The notes under the pieces are model-generated. The model was not told the origin of the DNA. It worked only from the letters and a program-made list of their open reading frames with translations, and searched no databases. Below, piece by piece: positions 8,257 through 16,415 of a DNA stretch of 64,000 nt; within the stretch, counting starts at the first letter, position 1, and every line of letters begins with the position of its first letter. The translations under genes and the position numbers were made by a program. Origin of the DNA: Microbacterium oxydans (GTDB lineage: Bacteria > Actinomycetota > Actinomycetes > Actinomycetales > Microbacteriaceae); assembly GCF_000956405.1 (NCBI RefSeq), contig NZ_JYIV01000020.1, positions 1 through 64,000 of the forward strand. Reading direction: 5' to 3'.

Positions 8257-8866
8257 CTCCGTCTCCACTGAACCGCTCCCCCGACGCAACCTGTTGCGCC
8301 ACCCGGCGCAACGCCAGCAACAACGGCTCCACCAACACCGACCCCAGCACCACGTACCGCACGGCCGCCTCCGCAGACTCCCCCGGCACCCCCGCAATCT
8401 CCGCCTCCGCAATCCGCCGCGCACTCGCGAGATACTCCGCCATCGCCGCATCCGGCACAATGAACCCGACGCGCTCCAACCCCTGCAGCGCCCGCGCGAC
8501 CGCATGCAGTACCGCCTGATCGCACATCCCCGGCTTCCACCCGAGCCCCGCGACAAGAGCCTCAGCATCCGTCAAGTCCAGCGACTCATCCACCGGCGGA
8601 GTGATCGCCGCATGCGCTGCCCCCAGCAGCTCGTGCGCACTCTCCGGCGGATCATCCAGCGCCCCGAGCACCCGCCGCGTCTCGGCAATGCTCACCCCTG
8701 CGTCGAGCAGGGCCCGGATCACCCGCAGCCGCTCCACGTGCTTCTCGCCGTACGCGGCCTGAGTCGCAGACGACCGCTCACCCTCGGGCAGCAGCCCCTC
8801 GCGTAGGTAGTACTTGATCGTCGGCACGGTCACGCCGGTCTGGGCTGACAGTTCGGAAATCCTCAT
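8246..8866 (-). CDS. MerR-family transcriptional regulator
   Basis: A 206-residue MerR-type activator. The N-terminal winged helix is clear (MRISELSAQTGVTVPTIKYYLREGLLP), followed by the dimerisation helix with AAYGEKHVERLRVIRALLDAGVSIAETRRVL. The C-terminal ~120 residues are a ligand domain with no metal-binding Cys cluster, so a metal sensor is unlikely. ATG 8866 is preferred over GTG 8872 because AGAGG is correctly placed for it. It is divergent from the DUF4188 gene, with an operator between them that both genes probably share. Confidence 0.9.
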   Translation of the reverse strand: MRISELSAQTGVTVPTIKYYLREGLLPEGERSSATQAAYGEKHVERLRVIRALLDAGVSIAETRRVLGALDDPPESAHELLGAAHAAITPPVDESLDLTDAEALVAGLGWKPGMCDQAVLHAVARALQGLERVGFIVPDAAMAEYLASARRIAEAEIAGVPGESAEAAVRYVVLGSVLVEPLLLALRRVAQQVASGERFSGDGARG

Positions 8867-8875
8867 GGCCACCTC

Positions 8876-8921
8876 TTGACTTCGATAGTAGCGCTATCCA
8901 TTATGGATAGCGACGCTATCC
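8876..8921 (+). promoter_or_regulatory. MerR-type promoter/operator for the DUF4188 gene
   Basis: TTGACT (8876-8881) is followed, after an overlong gap of about 19-20 bp, by a -10-like TTATGG/TATGGA (8901-8907). The spacer holds GATAG-n5-CTATC (8884-8898). A second such element lies at 8906-8920, and the two together create the perfect palindrome GCTATCCATTATGGATAGC (8893-8911). A long spacer containing the dyad is the hallmark of MerR-activated promoters, and the two regulated genes flank it. Confidence 0.75.
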
Positions 8922-8936
8922 AATCAAGGAGACATC

Positions 8937-9458
8937 ATGTCGAAAGTCATCACGGGCCGCATGACCCACCGCCACGAGGGCGAGCTCGTCGTGTTCCACA
9001 TCGGGATGCAGATCAACCGCTGGTGGCGACCCGACCTGTGGATGCCGGCCTTCTTCGCCATGCCGGGGATGCTGCGCGAGCTCAGCACCGACCCCGACTC
9101 GGGCATGCTCGGCTACCACCTGCTCTTCGGCTCGGGCGGACCCTACGTCGTGCAGTACTGGTCATCCGTCGACAAGCTGTACGCCTACGCGTCCAGCCCG
9201 AACCAGCAGCACCGCCCCGCCTGGACCGCCTTCAACCGCGCAGCCCGAAAGGCTCCGGGAGCCGTGGGCGTCTGGCACGAGACCTTCCGCGTCGACACCG
9301 CGGAGAGCATCTACGTCTCGACGAAGCCGATGGGGCTGCCGAAGGCCACGGAACTCGTCCCCGTCGGCAAACGGCACGACCGAGCCCAGGCGCGGTTTGC
9401 AGACGGGCGGACGGGCACGTCACCCTCGGCACCGATCGAAGGTGAGCGCTCGGTCTAG
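8937..9458 (+). CDS. DUF4188 domain protein
   Basis: A 173-residue protein of the DUF4188 family (GELVVFHIGMQINRWWRPDLWMP; LGYHLLFGSGGPYVVQYWSSVDKLYAYA; GVWHETF). The fold is ferredoxin-like and related to small haem-dependent dehydratases/monooxygenases; no reaction is established. The ATG follows AAGGAGACATC, a strong ribosome site. It is divergent from the MerR regulator and sits behind a MerR-type promoter, so it is the likely regulated target. A short charged tail (about 145-173) is probably disordered. Confidence 0.85.
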   Translation: MSKVITGRMTHRHEGELVVFHIGMQINRWWRPDLWMPAFFAMPGMLRELSTDPDSGMLGYHLLFGSGGPYVVQYWSSVDKLYAYASSPNQQHRPAWTAFNRAARKAPGAVGVWHETFRVDTAESIYVSTKPMGLPKATELVPVGKRHDRAQARFADGRTGTSPSAPIEGERSV

Positions 9459-9991
9459 GCCATCTTTTCCGCATCGTTCGCGGCTCGAGTCCACGTTCCG
9501 GAGCCCAGCACCATGCCCGCTTCGTCGGGTCCTCAAACGCGATGCGCGTCACAGCGTTGTTCCGTGCCTTGAGGAGGGGCCGATAGTCGCCGTCGGAGCG
9601 AGCCGTCTGAGCACCACCCCACGGCTGACTCGAACCGGCTCGGGTGCTCATGAGAGTGTACGACCCTTGCGGCAACGACGTCAGGGCGATGGCATCGCTC
9701 GCGTCTATGCACCACGCGACGAATCGTACTCATCGCCTTGTGGTCGCGGTTCGCACTCATCGCATGCTTCGGCCACGATCCGAGCGCTGCACCCGACCTT
9801 CCGGAGCACCCCAGGCCCTCCCGCCGAAACGGTCGTGACGGCAGTCAGCCCCGTTGGCTCCGAGCCTGACCCCGAGCAGGAACCGGGTCAGATGGAGAAG
9901 CTCCACGACGGACCGAGAAGCCCCGGCGCTCGCCTGGTCCGCGAGGAGAATGGCGAGTCCACCCCGGCTCCGCGTTCATGAACAGCGACCT
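9459..9991. other. Intergenic region without a convincing gene
   Basis: About 530 bases with no open frame I can support. Two overlapping minus-strand frames between about 9470 and 9650 read as a plausible peptide end when joined by a frameshift (one ends GSGTWTRAANDAEKMA then stop), so a decayed gene is possible. No tRNA, repeat array or clear terminator is seen. Confidence 0.4.
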
Positions 9992-10005
9992 CGAATATAT
10001 TGCTT
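9992..10005 (+). promoter_or_regulatory. AT-rich motif CGAATATATTGCTT, copy 1
   Basis: A 14-base AT-rich element in a GC-rich setting, starting 82 bases before the ATG at 10074. An identical copy starts 78 bases before the ATG at 13902. The core AATATATT is palindromic. It could be a -10 region or a regulator site; no matched -35 is obvious. Confidence 0.45.
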
Positions 10006-10073
10006 GTGCACTCATACGTGGTCTTCAATGGCTTCAACAGCGACAGTGAAGTCGACCGATTGAGGGGCAGCAC

Positions 10074-10670
10074 ATGAAGAAACGAATTCAGATCGCGGGG
10101 CTGATCACGACGCTCGCGATCGGTGCAACAGCACTCACGGGTGCATCGGCCACGCCGGCCGACGCCGGCTCGCTGACCTCCACCACGGCGAGCACCATCA
10201 GCACGAGCACGTCGAACTTCGGCCTTGCCGCCGCTGAGGACTCGGATTCACCCGACTGCGTCGCTTGCGGCGCCCCGATCAAGAAGGCCACGAAGGTGAG
10301 CGGCCCTGTCCTCATCTCGAAGAGCTTCGTCCGGTATCTGACCGGCGCCTGGGCCCGGTCGACCGGCTATTCGTGGAGCTCCGCCACCACCGTCAACGCC
10401 ACCATCGATGCCAGCGTCGGCATTTCTGCAGCCGGCGCAGCCAGCAACCTCGGCGTCTCAGCGAGCGCGACCAGGAGCTACTCGATCACGGTCAACATCG
10501 CCGCAAGCAGCAGCAGGTACTCAAAGCTCGGGCTCGCATCCAACTTCAACCGCTACTACGTCAAGTCCACGTACTACCAGAACGGCACGCAGCTCCCCGG
10601 GTCCCCCTGGACCTACGGCTACCTGTACTCGCCCACCAACGATCAGTATCTCGTCGTGTACTACCAGTGA
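10074..10670 (+). CDS. Secreted protein of unknown function
   Basis: A 198-residue protein with a clear signal peptide: MKKR, a hydrophobic core (IAGLITTLAIGATAL), then probable cleavage after ADA at about residue 31. The mature part begins Ser/Thr-rich, has a C-x-x-C (SPDCVACGAP), then a Ser/Thr/Tyr-rich beta-like region ending in TYGYLYSPTNDQYLVVYYQ. No family recognised. The ATG follows GAGGGG. The next gene, a lipoprotein, starts 2 bases after its stop, so the two are likely one operon. Confidence 0.72.
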   Translation: MKKRIQIAGLITTLAIGATALTGASATPADAGSLTSTTASTISTSTSNFGLAAAEDSDSPDCVACGAPIKKATKVSGPVLISKSFVRYLTGAWARSTGYSWSSATTVNATIDASVGISAAGAASNLGVSASATRSYSITVNIAASSSRYSKLGLASNFNRYYVKSTYYQNGTQLPGSPWTYGYLYSPTNDQYLVVYYQ

Positions 10671-10671
10671 C

Positions 10672-11388
10672 GTGAGCGGAGCAAGACGGATAGCGGAGGC
10701 CGCGATCGTGCTCGGCATGGTCCTGGCCTGCGCTACGGCCTGTGCGTCGGAAGCTGAACCCCCACGGAGCTCTCCGCCCTCGTTCGCCGTCACCTCGGCA
10801 GACGTGGTCCTCGCCGAGGGAGAGCCCTACCCCGTCAACCTCATCTTCATCGCGGAGGAGGGCGATCCGATCTGGACTGGCCTGACGGGCGTCGAGCTAC
10901 CCGGCGACGCATCCGTCGGCCCTGGCCAGTTCGACATCATCCGAGGCGAAGGATCTGACGGCTTCCAGCTCGGCAACATCACCTTCGCGGTCGACGTCCC
11001 ACCGAACGGCCTCTCTTTCACCTCCGTCGGTCTTGTCTACGAGGGTTCGACTGACCCCGTGCCGGTCGACGTCGGGTCGTGGACGTTCTCCGAGGCGTCG
11101 CGCGAAGAGTTCGCCACCGATGAGGCCAAAGCGGCTGTTGCGGCGATCGAAGGATGTACGCGCGCAGACCTTCCCGTTCCGGCGACAATGGCAGCGGTGA
11201 ACGAGTTCCGCACAGGGTCAGCCGACGTGACAGCAGACGAGATCGTACTCAGCCCCGAAAACGGGGCGATCAGCGTGGACTTCTCCTGCACCGATGATGC
11301 GGACTTCTACGGCACTCGCTTCGCTCCCATCGCACTCGGATTCCAAGACATCGACGACGCCGATCTCCAGCGCATCCGACGACGTTAG
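10672..11388 (+). CDS. Putative lipoprotein of unknown function
   Basis: A 238-residue protein starting at a GTG right behind the stop of the secreted-protein gene. The N-terminus (ARRIAEAAIVLGMVLACATAC) is a lipoprotein-type signal, with either VLAC or ATAC as the lipid-attachment site; neither is a perfect lipobox. The mature part is acidic and beta-rich, with one Cys pair (EGCTR, FSCTD) that may form a disulphide. The domain is not recognised. Its weak ribosome site suggests translational coupling to 10074. Confidence 0.65.
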   Translation: MSGARRIAEAAIVLGMVLACATACASEAEPPRSSPPSFAVTSADVVLAEGEPYPVNLIFIAEEGDPIWTGLTGVELPGDASVGPGQFDIIRGEGSDGFQLGNITFAVDVPPNGLSFTSVGLVYEGSTDPVPVDVGSWTFSEASREEFATDEAKAAVAAIEGCTRADLPVPATMAAVNEFRTGSADVTADEIVLSPENGAISVDFSCTDDADFYGTRFAPIALGFQDIDDADLQRIRRR

Positions 11389-11468
11389 GCGCCACCGCTA
11401 ATCCGGAACCACATCACCGTGCCGCCTCGCTCAACACCGACCGACGCGGAACCCACTACCCTCACACC

Positions 11469-11897
11469 ATGCCCACCGATCGCCCGCGCGCCTGGATCTT
11501 CGACGTCGACGGCACCCTCGCACTCATCGGCGACCGCTCGCCGTACGACATGCGCAACGTATCGATCGACACCCCGAACCACCCGGTCGTCGTCGCAGCT
11601 CAAGCGTTCGCCGCGCACCCCGACGTCGACGCGCTCATCGTGGTCTCGGGCCGCGACGAGACCGCCCGTCGCGCCACCGAGGCCTGGCTGACGTTCAACG
11701 AGATCCCGTTCGACCGCCTCCTGCTCCGCCGCACGGGCGACCAGCGCGCCGACAACATCGTCAAGGCCGAGATCTACGACGCCCACATCGAACCGCACTT
11801 CTCCGTGATCGGCGTGGTCGATGACCGCCGCAGCGTGGTCGAGATGTGGCGGTCCCGCGGACTGGTCTGCTTCCAGGTGGCCGAGGGAGATTTCTGA
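11469..11897 (+). CDS. HAD phosphatase resembling the 3'-phosphatase domain of T4 polynucleotide kinase
   Basis: A 142-residue HAD-family protein. Motif I is FDVDGTLA (D12-x-D14-G-T), followed by the Pnkp-like RSPYDM...IDTPNHPVVVAA. Motif II is IVVSGRD, and motif IV includes VVDDRRSVVEMWRSRGLVCFQV. This is the pattern of the polynucleotide 3'-phosphatase module, here without a kinase domain. It may repair nucleic-acid ends, but substrate is inferred by resemblance only. It stands alone, between a lipoprotein gene and the ECF42 pair. Confidence 0.82.
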   Translation: MPTDRPRAWIFDVDGTLALIGDRSPYDMRNVSIDTPNHPVVVAAQAFAAHPDVDALIVVSGRDETARRATEAWLTFNEIPFDRLLLRRTGDQRADNIVKAEIYDAHIEPHFSVIGVVDDRRSVVEMWRSRGLVCFQVAEGDF

Positions 11898-12015
11898 GGC
11901 CCACCCCTTCGCGTTCAGTGTTTCGACGCAATCCATTTCCCGGATCTGTGTCCTGTGCGCTGGTGGTCGTCCGTCGTCTGGGTAAGTAGATGTAGAAAGA
12001 CCTGGAGGAGAACAC

Positions 12016-12357
12016 ATGCGCTACGTACTTTTCATCTGCACCGACCCCACCGCTGAGCCCTACGTCGAGGCCGAGGACAACGCCGGGGAGTGGGTGGCGT
12101 CGCTGCAGGACAGCGGCTCCTATGTCTTGGGCGACCGTCTGCGGCCTGTCGAAGACGCCACGACCGTGCGCGTCCGAGCTGGCGAGCGGATCGTGGCCGA
12201 CGGACCGTTCACCGAGAGCCGCGAATGGATCGCCGGGTTCGACGTGATCGACGCCGACGACCTCGACGCCGCGATCGAGATCGCCGCCGCACACCCGATG
12301 GCCCGATTCGGCTTGGTGGAGGTGCGCCCCGTGTGGCCGCTCGGGTCGACGATGTGA
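12016..12357 (+). CDS. DGPF/YCII-family protein, partner of the ECF42 sigma factor
   Basis: A 113-residue YCII-like protein with the DGPF signature (ERIVADGPFTESREWIAGFDVIDA), a small dimeric alpha/beta fold of uncertain activity. GGAGGAGAACAC precedes the ATG. Its stop overlaps the GTG start of the sigma factor (ATGTGA). DGPF proteins are the defining neighbours and probable targets of ECF42 sigma factors, so the pair is likely an autoregulated unit. Confidence 0.9.
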   Translation: MRYVLFICTDPTAEPYVEAEDNAGEWVASLQDSGSYVLGDRLRPVEDATTVRVRAGERIVADGPFTESREWIAGFDVIDADDLDAAIEIAAAHPMARFGLVEVRPVWPLGSTM

Positions 12358-13652
12358 CCACCCCGGAGGAGTCGCCGGGCACTTTTCCGGATGCCATGGC
12401 CGCCGTGCGACACGTGGCGTCGATCGAGTACGGCCGTGTGGTCGCGAGCGTGATCGGCACAGTCCACGACTGGACTCTCGCCGAAGACGCCGTGCAGGAC
12501 GCTCTGGCGCGAGCAGTCGAGCGGTGGCCAGGCGACGGGGTTCCGGCGAACCCCGCCGCCTGGGTCACGACCGTCGCCCGCCGCCGCGCGATCGACCTCG
12601 TCCGTCACGCTGACGCCGAGCGCCGGGCGGTGGCACGCCTGGAGCACGAGCCGCACCAGAGGTCCGACATCACCCCGAAAGCCGACGACCACGACGCGTT
12701 CCCGCACGGGGACGAGAGGCTGAAGCTGATCTTCACCGCCTGCCATCCCGCGCTGACCTTGGAAGCCCGCGCGGCGTTGACGCTCCGCACGGTCCTGAAC
12801 GTGTCGATCGAACAGCTCGCCGCGATCTTCGCGGTCGCACCCGCGACGATGGAGAAGAGACTCGTGCGCGCTCGAGCCAAGATCGCGCACGCGAACATCC
12901 CGTACCGCGTTCCGGATGCCGCGCAGCTCGACAGTCGAAGTGCCAGCGTCTGCGAGGTTCTGTCCGCCCTGTTCACCATCGGCTATTCCGATCCGACGCT
13001 CCAGCCCGATCCCGGCGTCGAGGCGATCCGACTTGCTCGGCTGTGCCGGCAGCTACTCCCCGCGGATTCCCCGGCTCGACTCGAGTTCACGGGGCTTCTC
13101 GCCCTCCTGCTTCTTCAACACTCCCGCCGCGCAGCACGCACGACGACCGACGGCCTGTCCGTGCCGTTCGACGAACAGGATCGCGAACTGTGGGACGTCT
13201 CCGAGATCGAGGAAGGGCTGCGGCTTCTTGACGGCGCCGTAGACGAGGCGGCACGGGCGGGCATCCACGGCGGACGGCACCTCATCCGCGCCACCGTCGC
13301 GGCCGAGTACGTCCGCCCTGCCTCGGGGACGGAGATCGACCACGCCCGCATCGCCGACATCTATGGGGTGCTGGAACAGGTGGATGCATCGCCGTTCGTA
13401 CGGCTGAACCGTGCGGTCGCCGTCGCGAACGCGGGACGACCGGCCGAAGCCCTCGCGCTGACGGAGGCGCTCGAGAGCTCGCTGGGAGGACACCACCTCT
13501 ACTCAGCGGTGCGGGGAGATCTCCTGCAGCGCCTCAGGCGCGTCGAAGAAGCGAGATCCGCGTTTCGCGATGCCGCACGCACCGCCCCGACGGAACGCGA
13601 GCGACGGTCATACTCCCAGCACGCTGACGACATCGCCTCGGCGTCGACCTAG
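12354..13652 (+). CDS. ECF42-group RNA polymerase sigma factor with C-terminal TPR-like extension
   Basis: A 432-residue ECF sigma factor, more than twice the usual length. The sigma-2 region (about 18-85) has WTLAEDAVQDALARAVERWP and TVARRRAIDLVRH. Sigma-4 (about 125-180) has TLRTVLNVSIEQLAAIFAVAPATMEKRLVRARAKI. The last ~230 residues are helical repeats (DUF6596/TPR-like: FVRLNRAVAVANAGRPAEALAL) that control ECF42 activity in place of an anti-sigma factor. The start GTG 12354 overlaps the DGPF stop. No anti-sigma gene is nearby, consistent with this group. Confidence 0.9.
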   Translation: MTTPEESPGTFPDAMAAVRHVASIEYGRVVASVIGTVHDWTLAEDAVQDALARAVERWPGDGVPANPAAWVTTVARRRAIDLVRHADAERRAVARLEHEPHQRSDITPKADDHDAFPHGDERLKLIFTACHPALTLEARAALTLRTVLNVSIEQLAAIFAVAPATMEKRLVRARAKIAHANIPYRVPDAAQLDSRSASVCEVLSALFTIGYSDPTLQPDPGVEAIRLARLCRQLLPADSPARLEFTGLLALLLLQHSRRAARTTTDGLSVPFDEQDRELWDVSEIEEGLRLLDGAVDEAARAGIHGGRHLIRATVAAEYVRPASGTEIDHARIADIYGVLEQVDASPFVRLNRAVAVANAGRPAEALALTEALESSLGGHHLYSAVRGDLLQRLRRVEEARSAFRDAARTAPTERERRSYSQHADDIASAST

Positions 13653-13823
13653 CCGGCACCAACCTAGCCGGCACCGAAGAGTCCGGCCGCTCCAGGCCTC
13701 CGATCCTCACCGCGATCGCTTCCATGCGATCGCGAGATCGGTCCTACTCACTGCATATCGACTCGAGAGCGATACCTGCCCCAGTCGCGGCACCGATGAC
13801 GAGGAGGCCAGCGAAGATGTCCG

Positions 13824-13837
13824 CGAATATATTGCTT
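13824..13837 (+). promoter_or_regulatory. AT-rich motif CGAATATATTGCTT, copy 2
   Basis: Identical in all 14 bases to the copy at 9992 and placed at nearly the same distance from a start codon (78 bases before ATG 13902). It lies in the 249-base gap after the sigma factor gene, which holds no other recognisable element. A shared regulator or an unusual promoter are both possible. Confidence 0.45.
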
Positions 13838-13901
13838 TGGTCCTCCTTTGCGAGCTTCTATGAGACAGGCGGGTCGATTCTGACATCCAGGAGGACTCAT
13901 C

Positions 13902-14396
13902 ATGAATCACCATCGAACGACCGCACTGAGATGCGAACCTCGAAGCTGGTTCGGCGTGATCACGGAACCCGGTCGCCAGTTGAGCGTGACGGTCGCGATG
14001 GGCTTGCTGATCGTGGCCGCGACGGTACTGTCCGTCCGCTTCCCCGAGCTCGGTTCCTGGCTCTTCGTTGCCACGGGGCTCCTTGCCGCCATGTGGTACG
14101 CCCACATGATGAAGCGGTGGCGAGCTGCACATGGTGATGAGGTACAGCGACGTCTCGGCCGCAGGATGCAACCCGTAGGAGCGATTGTGAAGCAACGAAC
14201 GAGACGAGCAATGGTCGGCATAGGATTCGTCGGTGCCGGCGTCATCATCCTCGCCATCGTCATGGCGATTGCTGAGGGCTACATCTCAGACGCTGAGCAC
14301 ACGGCTGGGAACCTCGCACCTGCCGCTCTGACCGGCCTGCTTGGCGCATGCCTCATGCTCGTCGGCTTCGGGAGCATCCTCTTCCGAAAAGAGTGA
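13902..14396 (+). CDS. Membrane protein of unknown function, four predicted TM segments
   Basis: A 164-residue protein with paired hydrophobic segments at about 28-45 and 50-67, and again at about 103-123 and 138-158. A basic loop lies between the pairs (MMKRWRAAHGDEVQRRLGRRM), probably cytoplasmic. The start follows AGGAGG with good spacing. No family recognised. The promoter region shares a 14-base motif with the secreted-protein gene at 10074, so the two may respond to the same signal. Confidence 0.7.
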   Translation: MNHHRTTALRCEPRSWFGVITEPGRQLSVTVAMGLLIVAATVLSVRFPELGSWLFVATGLLAAMWYAHMMKRWRAAHGDEVQRRLGRRMQPVGAIVKQRTRRAMVGIGFVGAGVIILAIVMAIAEGYISDAEHTAGNLAPAALTGLLGACLMLVGFGSILFRKE

Positions 14397-14515
14397 CCAA
14401 GGGCCTACAGCTCAGCTCATCCGGCCCCGCTGCCCGTCAGGGCGGCGGGGCCATCCCCTGCCCGCACACCGTTCGTGGCGCGGCGATCCGCCCCGAATCG
14501 GGCTACGGTACCGAG

Positions 14516-14962
14516 ATGAACCAGTCGACCCCGACGATCGAAGCGCTGCACGCTCTCACGGACGCAGACGCCGAAGCAATCGCATCGCTCCTGGTACAGC
14601 TCTCCGCATCCGCGGCATTCGACCGCGCTCGAACCGAGGCGGTCATCGCGCACGAGGCGACGGAGCTCTTGGTTGCACGTGACTCTGGGCGCATCGTCGG
14701 CACCGCGACTCTCGTGACCGCACCTTCCCTGACCGGATTGCGCGGCCATGTCGAAGACGTCGTGGTCGACGAGGCGGCACGCGGGCGCGGCGTCGCGCGG
14801 CTCCTCCTGGAGCACATGACGCAGCTCGCGCAAGAGCGCGGAGTCCGGACGCTCGAGCTCACTTCCCGCCCATCCCGAGAATCCGCGCTGCGACTTTACG
14901 AGTCCGTCGGGTTCCACAGACGTGAGACGAACGTGCTCCGATTCACCCCCGCCACGGACTAG
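14516..14962 (+). CDS. GNAT-family N-acetyltransferase
   Basis: A 148-residue GNAT protein. The acetyl-CoA binding motif A is clear (VEDVVVDEAARGRGVARLLLEHM, with the R/Q-x-x-G-x-G/A type loop RGRGVA). Motif B is ESALRLYESVGFHRRETNVLRF. Substrate unknown. The ATG at 14516 is chosen because the fold starts just after it. A -10-like TACGGT lies about 6 bases upstream and no Shine-Dalgarno is seen, so a leaderless message is likely. Confidence 0.88.
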   Translation: MNQSTPTIEALHALTDADAEAIASLLVQLSASAAFDRARTEAVIAHEATELLVARDSGRIVGTATLVTAPSLTGLRGHVEDVVVDEAARGRGVARLLLEHMTQLAQERGVRTLELTSRPSRESALRLYESVGFHRRETNVLRFTPATD

Positions 14963-15196
14963 TTACCCACTCCGTGAAGCCCTCGATCGTCACGGCCTCG
15001 TTCGTGACTGACGCGAGCGTGCTTCGTCAATCGGTACTCCGCAACGCTGGTTGAGCACCGCGATCACACGATTGCCGAGGACCCATCCTCGATACCGGGC
15101 TCGTAGCCTGCGGCCGGGGTTGTCATCGCTCTCCACCACGATGACGATCGGTCGGGGCGGCACATCCCTCCCGACAGTTTCGCGTCAACACGTCGA

Positions 15197-15463
15197 TCAT
15201 GGCTTCCGTCGCGCCTTACGCGAGGCGACGGTCCACCCGGCGAGGTTCGATCCGGCGAGGAACGCGAGAAGTCCGATCACGAGGTAAGCGGGGAGCGCAT
15301 CTCCGGCTGGACAGTCAAGCGTGCCGGTCCACTCGAACCAAGCCAAGAACCCGAACCACACGGCCACGGGAATGAGCGAGAGAACCACACCCAGCTTCCG
15401 TCCCGCTCGTCCGACCAAGATTCCCCAAAGAAGAAGAGCCACCCCTGCAACGACGTACCCCAT
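15197..15463 (-). CDS. Small membrane protein of unknown function
   Basis: An 88-residue protein with three hydrophobic stretches (about 2-18, 24-42 and 56-76) and a basic tail (ASRKARRKP). A single Cys lies in the loop (TLDCPAGD). No family recognised. It starts 9 bases after the stop of the secreted-protein gene at 15473-16339 and is on the same strand, so the two probably form an operon. The ribosome site is weak (AGGACG). Confidence 0.6.
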   Translation of the reverse strand: MGYVVAGVALLLWGILVGRAGRKLGVVLSLIPVAVWFGFLAWFEWTGTLDCPAGDALPAYLVIGLLAFLAGSNLAGWTVASRKARRKP

Positions 15464-15472
15464 GCTTGCGTC

Positions 15473-16339
15473 CTAGCAATTCCGTACCCACGGCCACCAG
15501 ACGCCCGCGGGTCCACCGATACCGACGACGTAGTGGATTGAGATGCATCGATTGCCCACCAACTGCGACGCCCCGATCGCGGCGACTGTCGCACAAGAGA
15601 CCTGGAGGAGCTTTGCGAACGGCACAGGAGACTTGCTCAGCACTCCGGCACAAGCTGCGTAGCCGCCGATCGCTGCGCGACTCTCCGCTTTGTTCAGGTG
15701 GACTTGAATGTACGGCCCGAAGAACTGAACGGTGGGATCCGCGACGACGGGGAAAACCGCTCCGGTCGTGTCCACAATCTGCGACAGGGTTGAGCCGGAG
15801 ATCTCGTAGCGCGTGGGGAGCGCCTGACCCGCAGCGTCAATAGCCCAGGGAGCTTCGATGCCTCCCACGAAGCCATTGGCGTTCGACACAGAGACCGAAC
15901 CATCGTCGAGGAGAAGCAGCTGAGTGCCACCGTTGAAGGTCCACTGGGGATCTTCTCCGAGCGGGTCCGACAGCATTGCGGAGAGCCGCGTCGCCCCCTC
16001 CTCAGGAAAGCTGACGGCGTATGTCACAGATTCGCCCTCCGCGAGTGCATACTGCCCGGCTTCCGAGATCGCCGCGTTCTCGGAAGCGCCGAGGGTGACG
16101 TCCACATTGATCCCGTCCAGAGCCACAGATGCAGAACCCCCATCCATCTGCAGCGCAGGCACTTCGGCGTCCGCCGGCGTGGAAGCGCCCACGGCGGCAA
16201 CCTCCGCATCCTCGAGGACACCCGTGATGTCGTCGGATTCTTCGGGAACGGATGCCTGCGCAGTGAACGGCACGAGAGCAAGAACGAGACTTAGTGCGCT
16301 CCCGCAGAGAACGGTCCGGCGGGAAGCAGTATTCGTCAT
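15473..16339 (-). CDS. Secreted protein of unknown function
   Basis: A 288-residue protein with a signal peptide (RRTVLCGSALSLVLALVPFTAQASV; cleavage near residue 30). The mature region is beta-rich, and its VFPVVADPTVQFFGPYIQV segment is a recurrent feature of secreted actinobacterial proteins of unknown role. The C-terminal ~70 residues are different: hydrophobic with four cysteines (GGYAACAGVL, QVSCATVAAI, NRCISIHYV, WVRNC) and a GPAGVWWPW patch. ATG 16339 was chosen over GTG 16348; neither has a clear ribosome site. Confidence 0.65.
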   Translation of the reverse strand: MTNTASRRTVLCGSALSLVLALVPFTAQASVPEESDDITGVLEDAEVAAVGASTPADAEVPALQMDGGSASVALDGINVDVTLGASENAAISEAGQYALAEGESVTYAVSFPEEGATRLSAMLSDPLGEDPQWTFNGGTQLLLLDDGSVSVSNANGFVGGIEAPWAIDAAGQALPTRYEISGSTLSQIVDTTGAVFPVVADPTVQFFGPYIQVHLNKAESRAAIGGYAACAGVLSKSPVPFAKLLQVSCATVAAIGASQLVGNRCISIHYVVGIGGPAGVWWPWVRNC

Positions 16340-16415
16340 GCGAACCACATAAGCACACGAATGAGGACATACCAGTATGCAATGCTGGCGGACTCCCGGT
16401 CAGCTCAAGGACTGC

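Noticed and set aside
9470-9675. Minus-strand coding remnant that reads well if a frameshift is assumed (…RIAFED / DEAGMVLGSGTWTRAANDAEKMA).
   Set aside because: No family is recognisable, there is no start or ribosome site, and a single invented frameshift is not enough evidence for a pseudogene.
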